Source of the DNA: an uncultured Lachnospiraceae bacterium
GTDB lineage: Bacteria > Bacillota > Clostridia > Lachnospirales > Lachnospiraceae
NCBI GenBank assembly: GCA_900551115.1
Contig: URUY01000003.1
Location: forward strand, 62,001-126,000
Direction: 5' to 3'
Length of the DNA stretch: 64,000 bases
Shown: piece after piece, positions 51,234-60,739 of the stretch
Layout: the number at the start of each line of letters is the position of its first letter
Position numbering within the stretch: position 1 is the first letter of the stretch
The notes under the pieces: generated by a model
Seen by the model: only the letters and a program-made list of their open reading frames with translations
Told to the model about the DNA's origin: nothing
The model's database searches: none
Translations under genes and position numbers: made by a program

Positions 51234-53226
51234 AGCAGGGATTCGTGTAGCATGTGTGGGAAATCCGAATTGCGGAAAGACAACGCTTTTTAATGCGCTG
51301 ACAGGTTCAAGGCTTAAGGTGGCAAACTGGCCGGGTGTGACCGTGGAAAAGATGGAAGGCGCCACCTCTTATGAAGGGACGGATATCACGCTGGTGGACA
51401 CGCCGGGTATTTACTCCCTGACCTGTTACACCATAGAAGAGAAGGTTACCAGAAACTGTGTGATGGATGATGATATTGATGTGATTATCAATATTGTGGA
51501 TGCCTCCTCTCTGGAAAGAAACCTGTATCTGACCCTGCAGCTTTTAGAGTTGGGAAAGCCGGTGGTACTGGCGCTTAATATGATGGATATTGTAAAGGAG
51601 CGGGGCATGGAAATCGACATGCACCGTCTGCCGGAAATGTTAGGCAATATCCCGGTAGTGCCGGTTTCTGCCGCAAAAAGGACGGGACTGGATATTCTGC
51701 TGCATGCAGTAATACATCATTATGAAGAAGGACAGAATGCGGAGTATATTCTGAAGTATCCGGAAGAAATAGAAAAGAAGCTTGCCAAGCTTGAGGTTAT
51801 GATGCAGGCCCATTATCCGACCCATTCTTCCGTACGCTGGCATGCCATAAAGCTTATGGAGGATGATGAGGAGGTAAAAAAGGAGCATCCGATTCAGGTT
51901 ACCAATGTAGTAGATAAAAGCTATGAAAAGGAAATTATCAGCTGCAAATATGCTTACATAGAGTCTGTGGTGAAGGAGGTTTTATTCCATAAGAGTAAAA
52001 AAGCAGCGGTTACAGATAAGGTGGACAGACTGCTTACCAGTGAATGGCTTGGCATTCCTGTTTTTCTGTGTATAATGGGACTGGTATTTTTCCTTACCTT
52101 TGCAGTGGGAGATATGTTAAAGGGCGTATTTGAAACGGCGCTTTCGTTTGTTTCTGGAGCGGCAGCGGAAGCTCTTTTAGGCATCGGTACAGCGGACTGG
52201 CTTGTTTCCCTGATTGTAGACGGTATTATAACGGGAGTGGGCGGGATACTTACCTTTATTCCCAATATTTTCATTCTCTTCCTGGCACTTGCCATTTTGG
52301 AAGACAGCGGTTATATGTCAAGAGTAGCTTACGTGATGGATTCCGTCATGGGAAAGGTAGGACTTTCGGGAAAAGCCTTTCTGCCCATGATACTGGGCTT
52401 TGGCTGTACAGTACCGGCTATCATGGCAACCAGAGCCCTGGAAACGGAGCATGACAGAAGGAAGACCATGATTATTACCCCCTTTATGTCCTGTTCAGCA
52501 AGGCTTCCTATCTACGTTATCTTTTCGGAAATGTTTTTCCCGGATTGTGCAGGTCTGGTGGCATTTTCCTTCTATGTAATCGGCATGGTTATAGCCATTA
52601 TTACGGCGCTTGTCATTAACCGTGCGGAAAAGGGAAAAGAAAACGATTCCCTGTTAATAGAGCTGCCTGAGTATAAAAGACCCAATGCCAGAACCGTGCG
52701 CATCTATGTATGGAATAAATTAAAGGATTATCTGACAAAAGCAGGCACTACCATATTTATTGCCTCCATCGTCATCTGGTTTATCTTAAACTTTGGTATT
52801 ACGGGTATGGTGGAGAATCCGGCAGACAGCTTCGGTGCAGTAATCGGCAGAATGCTTGTGCCCCTGTTAGCCCCGGCGGGACTTGGCATGTGGCAGATAG
52901 CAATAGCACTGATATCCGGTATTTCTGCCAAGGAGGTAGTGGTGAGCAGCTTTTCCGTACTGTTCGGAGCAGCCAATGCCAATTCGGCAGAGGGAATGGC
53001 AACGGTGGTTGCAAATGTTCAGGCAGCAAATCCGGCATTTGGTCCCTTGAATGCCTATTGTCTGATGCTTTTCTGCCTTCTTTATGTGCCCTGTGTGGCA
53101 GCGGTGGCGACTATAAAAAAAGAAAGCGGGTCCGTGAAGTTTACTGTGGGACTGATGGCATTCCAGATTATACTGGCTTGGATTGCTGCAGTGCTGGTGT
53201 TCCAGATTGGCAGTCTTTTCCTGTAA
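51226..53226 (+). CDS. feoB: Ferrous iron transporter FeoB
   Basis: 666 residues: an N-terminal GTPase (GNPNCGKTTLFNALTG, then DTPGIYSLTCYTIEE and NMMD) followed by a helical spacer and about 8 or more membrane helices with Gate motifs (PMILGFGCTVPAIMATRALE and FMSCSARLPIYVIF). It imports Fe2+. Iron demand fits the hydrogenase gene directly downstream. ATG 51226 follows TGAGGAA; the upstream in-frame ATG 51211 lies in feoA. Confidence 0.96.
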   Translation: MNKAGIRVACVGNPNCGKTTLFNALTGSRLKVANWPGVTVEKMEGATSYEGTDITLVDTPGIYSLTCYTIEEKVTRNCVMDDDIDVIINIVDASSLERNLYLTLQLLELGKPVVLALNMMDIVKERGMEIDMHRLPEMLGNIPVVPVSAAKRTGLDILLHAVIHHYEEGQNAEYILKYPEEIEKKLAKLEVMMQAHYPTHSSVRWHAIKLMEDDEEVKKEHPIQVTNVVDKSYEKEIISCKYAYIESVVKEVLFHKSKKAAVTDKVDRLLTSEWLGIPVFLCIMGLVFFLTFAVGDMLKGVFETALSFVSGAAAEALLGIGTADWLVSLIVDGIITGVGGILTFIPNIFILFLALAILEDSGYMSRVAYVMDSVMGKVGLSGKAFLPMILGFGCTVPAIMATRALETEHDRRKTMIITPFMSCSARLPIYVIFSEMFFPDCAGLVAFSFYVIGMVIAIITALVINRAEKGKENDSLLIELPEYKRPNARTVRIYVWNKLKDYLTKAGTTIFIASIVIWFILNFGITGMVENPADSFGAVIGRMLVPLLAPAGLGMWQIAIALISGISAKEVVVSSFSVLFGAANANSAEGMATVVANVQAANPAFGPLNAYCLMLFCLLYVPCVAAVATIKKESGSVKFTVGLMAFQIILAWIAAVLVFQIGSLFL

Positions 53227-53296
53227 ATCAAAACGCTCCGCGGACGGACTCTTTGTTCGATGGAAAAGCTGTGATATTTTTTTAACAATACACTTG

Positions 53297-53375
53297 ATTT
53301 CCCTGTGGGTTTATGATTTACTAAACATAGCACAGATGTAGTGCTGTGTTTAGTAAATAAAATACACAGGGATTT
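53297..53375 (+). promoter_or_regulatory. Large stem-loop leader between feoB and hydrogenase
   Basis: An inner stem pairs 53316-53333 with 53341-53358 (18 pairs, one wobble, loop AGATGTA); an outer arm pairs TCCCTGTG (53300-53307) with CACAGGGA (53365-53372), then TTTTT. It looks like a terminator for feoB, but the long stem and internal loop allow a riboswitch-like role or an operator. No riboswitch class was recognised. AGGAGG for the next gene lies 3' of it. Confidence 0.6.
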
Positions 53376-53390
53376 TTAGGAGGAAAAAAT

Positions 53391-54890
53391 ATGAGCGGCA
53401 TGAGAGGGATTGACACTCCGGTCAGGCAGCGCAGAAGAAGAGTGTTTAAGGAAGTTGCAAATCTGGCCTATACATCTACCAATTTAAAGGATGACTGCGA
53501 AGCATTGCCTTATAAAATAGTGGATTATGATGAGTCTGCATACTTTGACAGCGTATACCGGGACAGAGCGGTTATCAGAGAGCGTATCAGGCTTGCCATG
53601 GGCATGTCCTTACGACCTGAAAACAGAGAGCGTCCGGGGCATCTGACAGAGGGCATAGAGGAGAGCAATATTGATGAAAAATACTATGAGCCCCCTTTAA
53701 TGCAGGTCATTCCGTCAGCATGCAATGCCTGCCCTGAAAATCATTATGAGGTTACCAATACCTGTATGGGCTGTGTGGCCCATCCCTGCCGTGAGGTATG
53801 TCCTGTCGGCGCTATGACAATGGTAAACGGCAAATCCTTTATCGATCAGGAAAAATGCATCAAATGCGGCAAGTGCAAGGCAATCTGTCCCTATGATGCC
53901 ATTTCCCATAAAGAGAGGCCCTGCGCCAAGGCATGCGGCGTCAATGCGATTAAAAACGATAAGCACGGAAGGGCTGTTATTGATAATGAGACTTGTGTTT
54001 CCTGCGGACAGTGCATGGTAAGCTGCCCTTTCGGCGCCATAGCGGATAAATCCCAGATTTTCCAGCTGATTCGTGCCATGCAGTCAGGCAGGAAAATCAT
54101 AGCGCAGGTAGCGCCTGCCTTTGCAGGACAGTTTGGACCTAAGGTAACGCCTGAAATGTTCAAGACGGCACTTAAGGAGCTGGGCTTTGCAGATGTGTAT
54201 GAAACGGCCATTGGTGCAGACCTTGGCTGCATGGCGGAAGCAGAGCATTATGTAAATGAAGTGGCAAGCAAAAAACAGGCCTTTGCCCTGACCTCCTGTT
54301 GTCCCTCCTGGGCTGTGATGGCAAAGAACATGTTTCCGGAAACCATCGATAAAATCAGCAATGAGCTGACTCCCATGGTGGCAACTGCCCGGATAATCAA
54401 AAAAGAACACCCCGATGCCAGCGTGGTATTTATCGGTCCCTGTGCATCCAAAAAGCTGGAGGCTTCCCGTAAAACGGTTCGTTCTGATGTGGATTTTGTT
54501 ATTACCTTTGAGGAATTAACCGGCATGTTTGAAGCAAGGGGCATTCTGCTTGATGAGATAAAGGCTATGGATGAAATGACGGATGCCACTGCCGCAGGGC
54601 GAGGATACGGTGTTGCAGGCGGCGTTGCCAGTGCCATTGAGGATTGTATCAAGGCATATTATCCCGGCACGGAGGTACACATTGAGCATGCGGAAAGTCT
54701 GGCAGAATGTAAAAAGATGCTGCTTTTAGCCAAGGCAGGAAAGAAGAACGGCTGCCTGATAGAGGGGATGGCATGTCCCGGCGGCTGTATTGCAGGTGCC
54801 GGCACCAATATTGCCCTGCCGCAGGCAGCGAAGGAAGTGGCAAAATTCAAAGCAGAGGCTTCTAAAAAAGTACCGGATTCTGAAAATTGA
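53391..54890 (+). CDS. [FeFe] hydrogenase, group B-like, monomeric
   Basis: 499 residues. The N-terminal part has several [4Fe-4S] cysteine motifs (CMGCVAHPCREVCP, CIKCGKCKAICPYDAI, CVSCGQCMVSCPFGAI). The H-cluster loops follow: L1 TSCCPSWAVM near residue 300, L2 IGPCASKKLEA near 348, L3 EGMACPGGCIAGAG near 462. L2 differs from the MPCxxK form of group A. It produces or oxidises H2 and would need HydEFG maturases, not in this window. Confidence 0.9.
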   Translation: MSGMRGIDTPVRQRRRRVFKEVANLAYTSTNLKDDCEALPYKIVDYDESAYFDSVYRDRAVIRERIRLAMGMSLRPENRERPGHLTEGIEESNIDEKYYEPPLMQVIPSACNACPENHYEVTNTCMGCVAHPCREVCPVGAMTMVNGKSFIDQEKCIKCGKCKAICPYDAISHKERPCAKACGVNAIKNDKHGRAVIDNETCVSCGQCMVSCPFGAIADKSQIFQLIRAMQSGRKIIAQVAPAFAGQFGPKVTPEMFKTALKELGFADVYETAIGADLGCMAEAEHYVNEVASKKQAFALTSCCPSWAVMAKNMFPETIDKISNELTPMVATARIIKKEHPDASVVFIGPCASKKLEASRKTVRSDVDFVITFEELTGMFEARGILLDEIKAMDEMTDATAAGRGYGVAGGVASAIEDCIKAYYPGTEVHIEHAESLAECKKMLLLAKAGKKNGCLIEGMACPGGCIAGAGTNIALPQAAKEVAKFKAEASKKVPDSEN

Positions 54891-54931
54891 CGTTGCAGTT
54901 TTTAGGGAAATCTTTTACAATAAGCAGGTAA

Positions 54932-54951
54932 GCATCGGCAGATACCGATGC
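54932..54951 (+). other. Small hairpin before gltX
   Basis: GCATCGG (54932-54938) pairs with CCGATGC (54945-54951). It has no T tract. Function is unknown. Confidence 0.5.
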
Positions 54952-54989
54952 CAGATGGTTAGGGGTGAAGACCCGGAACGGAGGAAGAC

Positions 54990-56450
54990 ATGACAAAAAT
55001 CAGAACAAGGTACGCACCCAGTCCCACGGGAAAGATGCATGTGGGTAATCTGCGTTCTGCATTATATGAATTTTTAATTGCAAAGCATGCAGGCGGTGAT
55101 TTTATGCTCCGTATTGAAGATACGGATCAGGAGCGTTTTGTGGAAGGCGCTACCGAGATTATTTACCGCACCTTAGAAAAAACAGGGCTTTTGCATGACG
55201 AAGGCCCTGATAAGGACGGCGGATACGGGCCCTATGTACAGAGCGAGCGTATGAAGACCGGTATCTATATGAAGTATGCCAAAGAGCTGATTGAGAAGGG
55301 AGAAGCATATTACTGCTTCTGTGATAAGGAAAGACTGGATTCCTTAAAGACGGAAATTGTAGAAGGCAAGGAAATCATGATATATGATAAGCACTGCCTG
55401 TCGCTGTCTAAGGAAGAGGTGGAAAAGAAGCTTGCAGAAGGCGTTCCCTTTGTTATCAGACAGAATAATCCCACAGAAGGAACAACGACCTTCCATGATG
55501 AGCTTTACGGGGATATTACAGTAAATAACAGCGAACTGGATGATATGATTCTGATTAAGTCAGATGGTTATCCCACCTACAATTTTGCCAATGTAGTAGA
55601 TGACCATACCATGAATATCACCCATGTGGTACGGGGGAACGAATACCTGTCCTCATCACCCAAGTATACCAGGCTCTATGAAGCCTTTGGCTGGCAGGTT
55701 CCCGTTTATGTGCATCTGCCGCTGATTACGGATGAAAATCATAAAAAGCTGTCAAAGAGAAGCGGGCATTCCTCTTTTGAAGATTTGATTGCGCAGGGTT
55801 TTTTGACGGAAGCGGTTGTAAACTACATTGCGCTTCTTGGCTGGAGCCCTGAGGACAACAGAGAGATTTTCTCCTTACAGGAGTTGATACAGGAGTTTGA
55901 TTACCGCAGAATCAGCAAATCTCCGGCAGTATTTGATATTGTAAAGCTGAAATGGATGAACGGTGAATATTTAAAGGCCATGGACGCAGATGCCTTCTAC
56001 GAAACGGCAGAGCCTTACTTAAAGGAAGCTTTGGGAGAAGGCTTTGATTTAAAGAAGATTGCAGCTATGGTAAAGACCAGAATCGAGGTATTTCCCGACA
56101 TTGCCGGTCAGGTGGATTTCTTTAAGGAGCTGCCTGAATATGACGTGGAGATGTATACCCACAAAAAAATGAAAACAGACGCAGCCTCTTCCCTGGAGGT
56201 GTTAGCTGAGATATTACCAATACTGGAAAAGCAAGAAGATTATTCCAATGACGCGCTGTATCAGACGCTGGTTTCCTATGTGGAGAAAAAGGGCTGTAAG
56301 AACGGTTACGTTATGTGGCCTGTGAGAACAGCCGTATCCGGCAAGCAGATGACACCTGCCGGCGCTACGGAAATCATGGAGATACTGGGCAGGGAGGAAT
56401 CCTGTAAGCGAATCAGAAAAGGAATTGAAAAGCTGAAAGATGCCATTTAA
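54990..56450 (+). CDS. gltX: Glutamyl-tRNA synthetase
   Basis: A 486-residue class I synthetase. YAPSPTGKMHVGNLRSALYE holds the HIGH motif near residue 15 and HKKLSKRSGHSSF near 251 is the KMSKS loop. It charges tRNA-Glu (and possibly tRNA-Gln). ATG 54990 follows GGAGGAAG; the stop overlaps the helicase gene by 11 bases. Confidence 0.97.
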   Translation: MTKIRTRYAPSPTGKMHVGNLRSALYEFLIAKHAGGDFMLRIEDTDQERFVEGATEIIYRTLEKTGLLHDEGPDKDGGYGPYVQSERMKTGIYMKYAKELIEKGEAYYCFCDKERLDSLKTEIVEGKEIMIYDKHCLSLSKEEVEKKLAEGVPFVIRQNNPTEGTTTFHDELYGDITVNNSELDDMILIKSDGYPTYNFANVVDDHTMNITHVVRGNEYLSSSPKYTRLYEAFGWQVPVYVHLPLITDENHKKLSKRSGHSSFEDLIAQGFLTEAVVNYIALLGWSPEDNREIFSLQELIQEFDYRRISKSPAVFDIVKLKWMNGEYLKAMDADAFYETAEPYLKEALGEGFDLKKIAAMVKTRIEVFPDIAGQVDFFKELPEYDVEMYTHKKMKTDAASSLEVLAEILPILEKQEDYSNDALYQTLVSYVEKKGCKNGYVMWPVRTAVSGKQMTPAGATEIMEILGREESCKRIRKGIEKLKDAI

Positions 56451-58404
56451 TAAAAAACTGAATGAGGCGCAGAGAAAAGCCCTTTGCCACTATGAGGGTC
56501 CGGCTATGATACTGGCCGGACCGGGCAGCGGCAAGACTACGGTACTCACCGGGCGGATAGGGCATCTGATAGAGCAGTATCACGTACCGCCCCGGTCCAT
56601 ATTGGTAATTACTTATACAAAAGCGGCTGCACTTTCCATGCAGCACAGATTTATCAGGGAAATGAAAGGCTGTATTCATCCGGTTGTATTCGGTACCTTT
56701 CATGCCATCTTTTTTCACATCTTAAAGGAGCAGTATCATCTGGGGAAGGAATGCCTGATAACCCCACAGGAAAAATTTCGTATTCTTTATTCTGTCTTAA
56801 ATTATCAAACCAATATTCATAAAAACAGTCAAATAAACAGTCAAATAAATAATCAAATAAATAATCAAGCGCACAATCAAATACATGATTCAATTGAAAC
56901 AAAGCCGGGAACAGAAAGCTTAGAAGAACTCCTTACGTGTATCAGTCTGTTAAAAAACGGCATTAAAGAAGATAAACTGCCTTTTCCTGCCAATGTTTCC
57001 CAAGAGGCCTTTCATGGGCTGTACAGAGCCTATAACAGAAGGATGGCTGAGCTGGGCAAAATGGATTTTGATGATATGCTGCTGCATACCCTTACACTTT
57101 TTAAGAAAGAGCCAAAGGTGCTTTCGCAGTGGCAGAAGCGTTTCTCCCATATTCTGGTGGATGAATTTCAGGACAGCAACAGGGTACAGTATGAGGTTTT
57201 AAAGCTGTTGGCAGCTCCTTTACAGAATCTGTTTGTGGTAGGAGATGATGACCAGTCCATATATGGATTCAGGGGCGCCAGCCCGGGTATTATGCAGCAG
57301 TTTATGAAGGATTATCCTCAGGCGGAAAGAATTTTGTTAGAAGCAAATTACAGAAGCAGGGAAGAAATCGTAATGGCTGCAAACAGGGTTATTGTACAGA
57401 ACAAGGACCGCTTTGCAAAAAATATGTATGCGGCAGGGCGGCAGGCTGCTCCCGGCACAGAACCGGTAAGCATAAAGGCTTTTTTGGGCGGTAAGGAGCA
57501 GTATGATTATCTGTCTGATAAGCTGCAATGGCTTTCGCAATATTTTCCTTTTAAGGAAATGGCGGTTATTTGCAGAACGCACAGGGAAATAGAGTATGTA
57601 ATGCCTTATCTTGTGAAGAAAAATATTCCCTGCACGGTGAAGGAGCAGATAAAAAGCAGATATGCGCACTTTGCCATTCAGGATGTAGTGGCATATATAG
57701 AGCTTGCAACAGGAAAAAACATAAGGCGGCTTTTTTTACAAATTATGAATAAACCGCTCAGATATCTTGACAGAGGCTGTCTTTTTGAGGAAACCTTAGA
57801 TTTAGATGCGGTGGCCTTAAGGCTTGCAGGACTTGGGAAGAAAGAAGCGGCACAGGCTGTGAGGTGCTTACAGAGACAATTGAAGCAGGCGGGAAAGCTT
57901 TCACCCTATTTAGCCATTAATCTGGTGCGTAAGGCAATAGGATATGATGTGTGGCTAAGAGGGAAGGCAGGGGAAAATACAGTTTTATATGAAGAATGGA
58001 AGGTGCTTTTGGATGAGTTACAGACAGAAGCAAAAGCCTTTAAAAGCATTCCGGAATGGCTTGCTTACATTAAACTGGAAGAGGAAAAGGCAGAGGGCAT
58101 TAAAAAAGGAAGCAGAGAGGGGGTACAGCTTATGACCATGCATGCCAGCAAGGGGCTGGAATTTTCCTATGTGTGTATTCCAAACGTCAATGAGGGCATG
58201 ATTCCTTATGGAAGGATGCTCCAAAAAGAGGCGGAGGAGGAAGAACGCAGGCTCTTTTATGTGGGAATGACACGCGCAAAAACAGCCTTGGAGCTTCTGT
58301 ACCTTACAGGAACAGAAGAGCATAAAAGGCTGCCTTCACGGTTTCTTCATCCATTTTTAAAAAACTATTCTTCTTCGCCGTCAACCAGCTCATCGAATTC
58401 CTGA
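56440..58404 (+). CDS. UvrD/PcrA-like SF1 helicase
   Basis: 654 residues. Helicase motifs: Walker A LAGPGSGKTTVLTGRIGHLI near 26, ITYTKAAALSM, DEFQDSNRVQYE, GDDDQSIYGFRGA and MTMHASKGLEFSYVCIPN, and GMTRAKTALELLYLTG near the end. It unwinds DNA in repair or replication. Residues 129-148 are a five-copy N-x-Q-x repeat, absent from usual UvrD/PcrA. The protein ends in a Ser-rich tail and overlaps the DUF1292 gene tail-to-tail by 40 bases. Confidence 0.9.
   Translation: MPFNKKLNEAQRKALCHYEGPAMILAGPGSGKTTVLTGRIGHLIEQYHVPPRSILVITYTKAAALSMQHRFIREMKGCIHPVVFGTFHAIFFHILKEQYHLGKECLITPQEKFRILYSVLNYQTNIHKNSQINSQINNQINNQAHNQIHDSIETKPGTESLEELLTCISLLKNGIKEDKLPFPANVSQEAFHGLYRAYNRRMAELGKMDFDDMLLHTLTLFKKEPKVLSQWQKRFSHILVDEFQDSNRVQYEVLKLLAAPLQNLFVVGDDDQSIYGFRGASPGIMQQFMKDYPQAERILLEANYRSREEIVMAANRVIVQNKDRFAKNMYAAGRQAAPGTEPVSIKAFLGGKEQYDYLSDKLQWLSQYFPFKEMAVICRTHREIEYVMPYLVKKNIPCTVKEQIKSRYAHFAIQDVVAYIELATGKNIRRLFLQIMNKPLRYLDRGCLFEETLDLDAVALRLAGLGKKEAAQAVRCLQRQLKQAGKLSPYLAINLVRKAIGYDVWLRGKAGENTVLYEEWKVLLDELQTEAKAFKSIPEWLAYIKLEEEKAEGIKKGSREGVQLMTMHASKGLEFSYVCIPNVNEGMIPYGRMLQKEAEEEERRLFYVGMTRAKTALELLYLTGTEEHKRLPSRFLHPFLKNYSSSPSTSSSNS
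56824..56883 (+). repeat. 12-base tandem repeat encoding an Asn/Gln tract
   Basis: Five 12-base units (first two AACAGTCAAATA) encode NSQI, NSQI, NNQI, NNQA, HNQI inside the helicase. Confidence 0.9.
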
Positions 58405-58688
58405 TTGTCAAGATATTCATCGAAAGCATCTGAGACAGCTTCATATTCATTGTCATCCTCAATATATATAAGCTCAGGTTCTGCATTAGGGTTGCTTTCA
58501 TCCTCCTTGTAGCCATAGAACCATACTTCGCCGTCGGTGTTCTCACCGTTTTCATCCAAGGGCAGGAGAACAATATAGTCCTTCTTATCTACAGTAAGAA
58601 TAGTGATAACCGCACAGGTCACATTTTCCCCGTTGTCCAGTTCCAGTTCAACAGTCATTTCTTCATCAGCGTAATTATTTTCAGCCAT
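58365..58688 (-). CDS. DUF1292 family protein (YrzB-like)
   Basis: 107 acidic residues. ELDNGENVTCAVITILTVDK and KDYIVLLPLDENGENTDGEV fit DUF1292. Function unknown. It has its own promoter and overlaps the helicase 3' end by 40 bases. Confidence 0.85.
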   Translation of the reverse strand: MAENNYADEEMTVELELDNGENVTCAVITILTVDKKDYIVLLPLDENGENTDGEVWFYGYKEDESNPNAEPELIYIEDDNEYEAVSDAFDEYLDNQEFDELVDGEEE

Positions 58689-58713
58689 ATCAGTCTCCTT
58701 TTGTTTTTTTCTT

Positions 58714-58743
58714 ATTATATCCCCATTTTATCCTGCGTGTAAA
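58714..58743 (-). promoter_or_regulatory. Sigma-A type promoter for the DUF1292 gene
   Basis: On the minus strand: TTTACA (58743-58738), 18 bases, TATAAT (58719-58714). Confidence 0.6.
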
Positions 58744-58811
58744 CAGTTTTTCGATTTAAATGTTCGGGCGGTATTTTAATTCATGTAAAAATAGTCTAAG
58801 AAGAAAATGTG

Positions 58812-58820
58812 TGCTATAAT
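58812..58820 (+). promoter_or_regulatory. Extended -10 promoter for the GH13-like gene
   Basis: TGCTATAAT at 58812-58820 is an extended -10 element; no good -35 is visible. Confidence 0.45.
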
Positions 58821-58871
58821 GGGAACAGACATGATATATTTTGCAGCTAAAAGAAGGGACGGATTTTCAAT

Positions 58872-60716
58872 ATGAATATCACAAAAGGGATGCCCTATCC
58901 ATTGGGAACACAAAAAGATAAAACAGGAGTAAATTTTTCCTATGTAAGCGCACAGGCAGACTGTGGCGTGGTTCTGTTTGATGCGGCTACCCGCAAGGAA
59001 CAGAAAAGAATTCCGTTTCCGTCCGCATACACAGTGGGAAATGTTTTTTGTATGCATGTGGCAGGCAGCTTTGCCAATCTGGCCTATTGCTTTTATGAGG
59101 GAAATACGCTTGTGCCGGATGTAAGGGGAAGGGCCTTCTTAGACGGGTACACCTACGGTACGGCGCCTGCTTTGCAGGATGGCGTAAGACTGGCTTTTTT
59201 TCCCGCAGAAGATTACGATTGGGAAAATGATAAAAAGCCGGATGTCCTCTATGAACAAAGCATTTGTTATTGCCTGCATGTAAGAGGCTTTACGCGTCAT
59301 TTATCGTCAAAGGTAAAGGCGAAGGGGACTTTTATGGGACTTACGGAAAAGATTCCCTATTTAAAAGAACTGGGGATAACCACGTTAGAAATGCAGCCGG
59401 TTTATGAATTTTCTGAAACAGAGAAGATAAAAGTCAAGGAAGGTCCCTTTACGGATATGGAAAAACCCGTAGAAGAGAAGTTGAATTACTGGGGTTATAC
59501 GCAGGGCTGTTATTATAGTCCGAAAAACAGCTATGCCTATACAAAGGATGCGGCAGCCGAGTTTAAGGACATGGTGAAAAGACTGCATCAAAACGGAATA
59601 GAGGTTATCCTGCAGTTTTATTTTACGGACAAGGTACCGGAAAGGGAAATTGCAGAAATTCTGTGCTACTGGGTGATGACATATCATGTGGACGGTTTTC
59701 ATTTAAAGGGTGAAAATATAAATCCCGGCATACTGGCTGCAGACCCGGTACTGGCTAAAACGAAGTTATGGTACTATAGCTTCCCTGAAAAATCCGGTGT
59801 GAAGGCAACAGGAAATGCGGCTGCTTCTTGCAGGAGATATCTGGCGGAATATCAGGATGATTACCGGTATGATATGAGACGGTTTTTAAAGGGAGATGAA
59901 GGAATGCTGCCTGCTGTGATGTACCATCTGCGGCGAAATCCGGCAGGGTGCGGTAAAATCAATTACCTTACAAATTATGATGGCTTTACTTTAATGGACC
60001 TGGTTTCCTATGACAGAAAGCACAATGAAAAAAACGGAGAAGACAACAGGGACGGCAATGACTATAATGCAAGCTGGAACTGTGGGCAGGAAGGACCTAC
60101 GAGAAAAAGGGCGGTAGCGGCTCTCAGAATGAAGCAGCTTAAGAATGCGCTTATGCTTTTATTTTTATCCCAAAGCACACCGCTTTTGTTTATGGGAGAT
60201 GAATTTGGCAATTCGCAGAAGGGAAATAACAATCCCTATTGCCTTGACAGCAGTATAACCTGGCTTAACTGGAAGGATTTGGAAACAGGAAAAGAGATTT
60301 ATGAATTTACAAAGGAGATAATAAAGCTCAGAAAAGAGCATCCTGTATTCAGACAGGAAAAAGAAGTAAAGCTTATGGATTACGGAGCCTGCGGCTGCCC
60401 GGATGCTTCCTATCACGGGGAGACGCCGTGGAAACCGGATACGGCAGCTTACAGCAGACAGTTAGGGGTAATGTATTGCGGAAAATATGCATACAGGGAT
60501 AAAAAGACACCGGACGATTTTTTTTATGTAGCATATAATATGCATTGGGAAGAGCATCTGTTTGCATTGCCCAAGCTGCAGAAGGGAATGCGCTGGGAGA
60601 TATGTATAACTACTGACGAAGAAGCCATACAGAAGCTTACCGTAAATGAACAGCAGGAAATACAGATGCCCCAAAGATGCATTTGCCTGCTTAAAAGCAG
60701 CCGGATTTTAAACTGA
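58872..60716 (+). CDS. GH13/GlgX-like protein, catalytic residues degenerate
   Basis: 614 residues with the outline of a glycogen-debranching or isoamylase-type GH13 protein: N-terminal CBM48-like region (MPYPLGTQKDKTGVNFSYV), barrel region, then NNPYCLDSSITWLNW. But region I reads GIEVILQFYFTDK, region II VDGFHLKGENIN (no nucleophile Asp), region III KTKLWYYSFPEKSG (no acid/base Glu at the usual place) and region IV TNYDGF. So it seems catalytically inactive, perhaps a glycan-binding or regulatory protein. Related proteins may be common in Lachnospiraceae. Confidence 0.75.
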   Translation: MNITKGMPYPLGTQKDKTGVNFSYVSAQADCGVVLFDAATRKEQKRIPFPSAYTVGNVFCMHVAGSFANLAYCFYEGNTLVPDVRGRAFLDGYTYGTAPALQDGVRLAFFPAEDYDWENDKKPDVLYEQSICYCLHVRGFTRHLSSKVKAKGTFMGLTEKIPYLKELGITTLEMQPVYEFSETEKIKVKEGPFTDMEKPVEEKLNYWGYTQGCYYSPKNSYAYTKDAAAEFKDMVKRLHQNGIEVILQFYFTDKVPEREIAEILCYWVMTYHVDGFHLKGENINPGILAADPVLAKTKLWYYSFPEKSGVKATGNAAASCRRYLAEYQDDYRYDMRRFLKGDEGMLPAVMYHLRRNPAGCGKINYLTNYDGFTLMDLVSYDRKHNEKNGEDNRDGNDYNASWNCGQEGPTRKRAVAALRMKQLKNALMLLFLSQSTPLLFMGDEFGNSQKGNNNPYCLDSSITWLNWKDLETGKEIYEFTKEIIKLRKEHPVFRQEKEVKLMDYGACGCPDASYHGETPWKPDTAAYSRQLGVMYCGKYAYRDKKTPDDFFYVAYNMHWEEHLFALPKLQKGMRWEICITTDEEAIQKLTVNEQQEIQMPQRCICLLKSSRILN

Positions 60717-60739
60717 CAGGAAAGGGAAGCTTGTGACAG

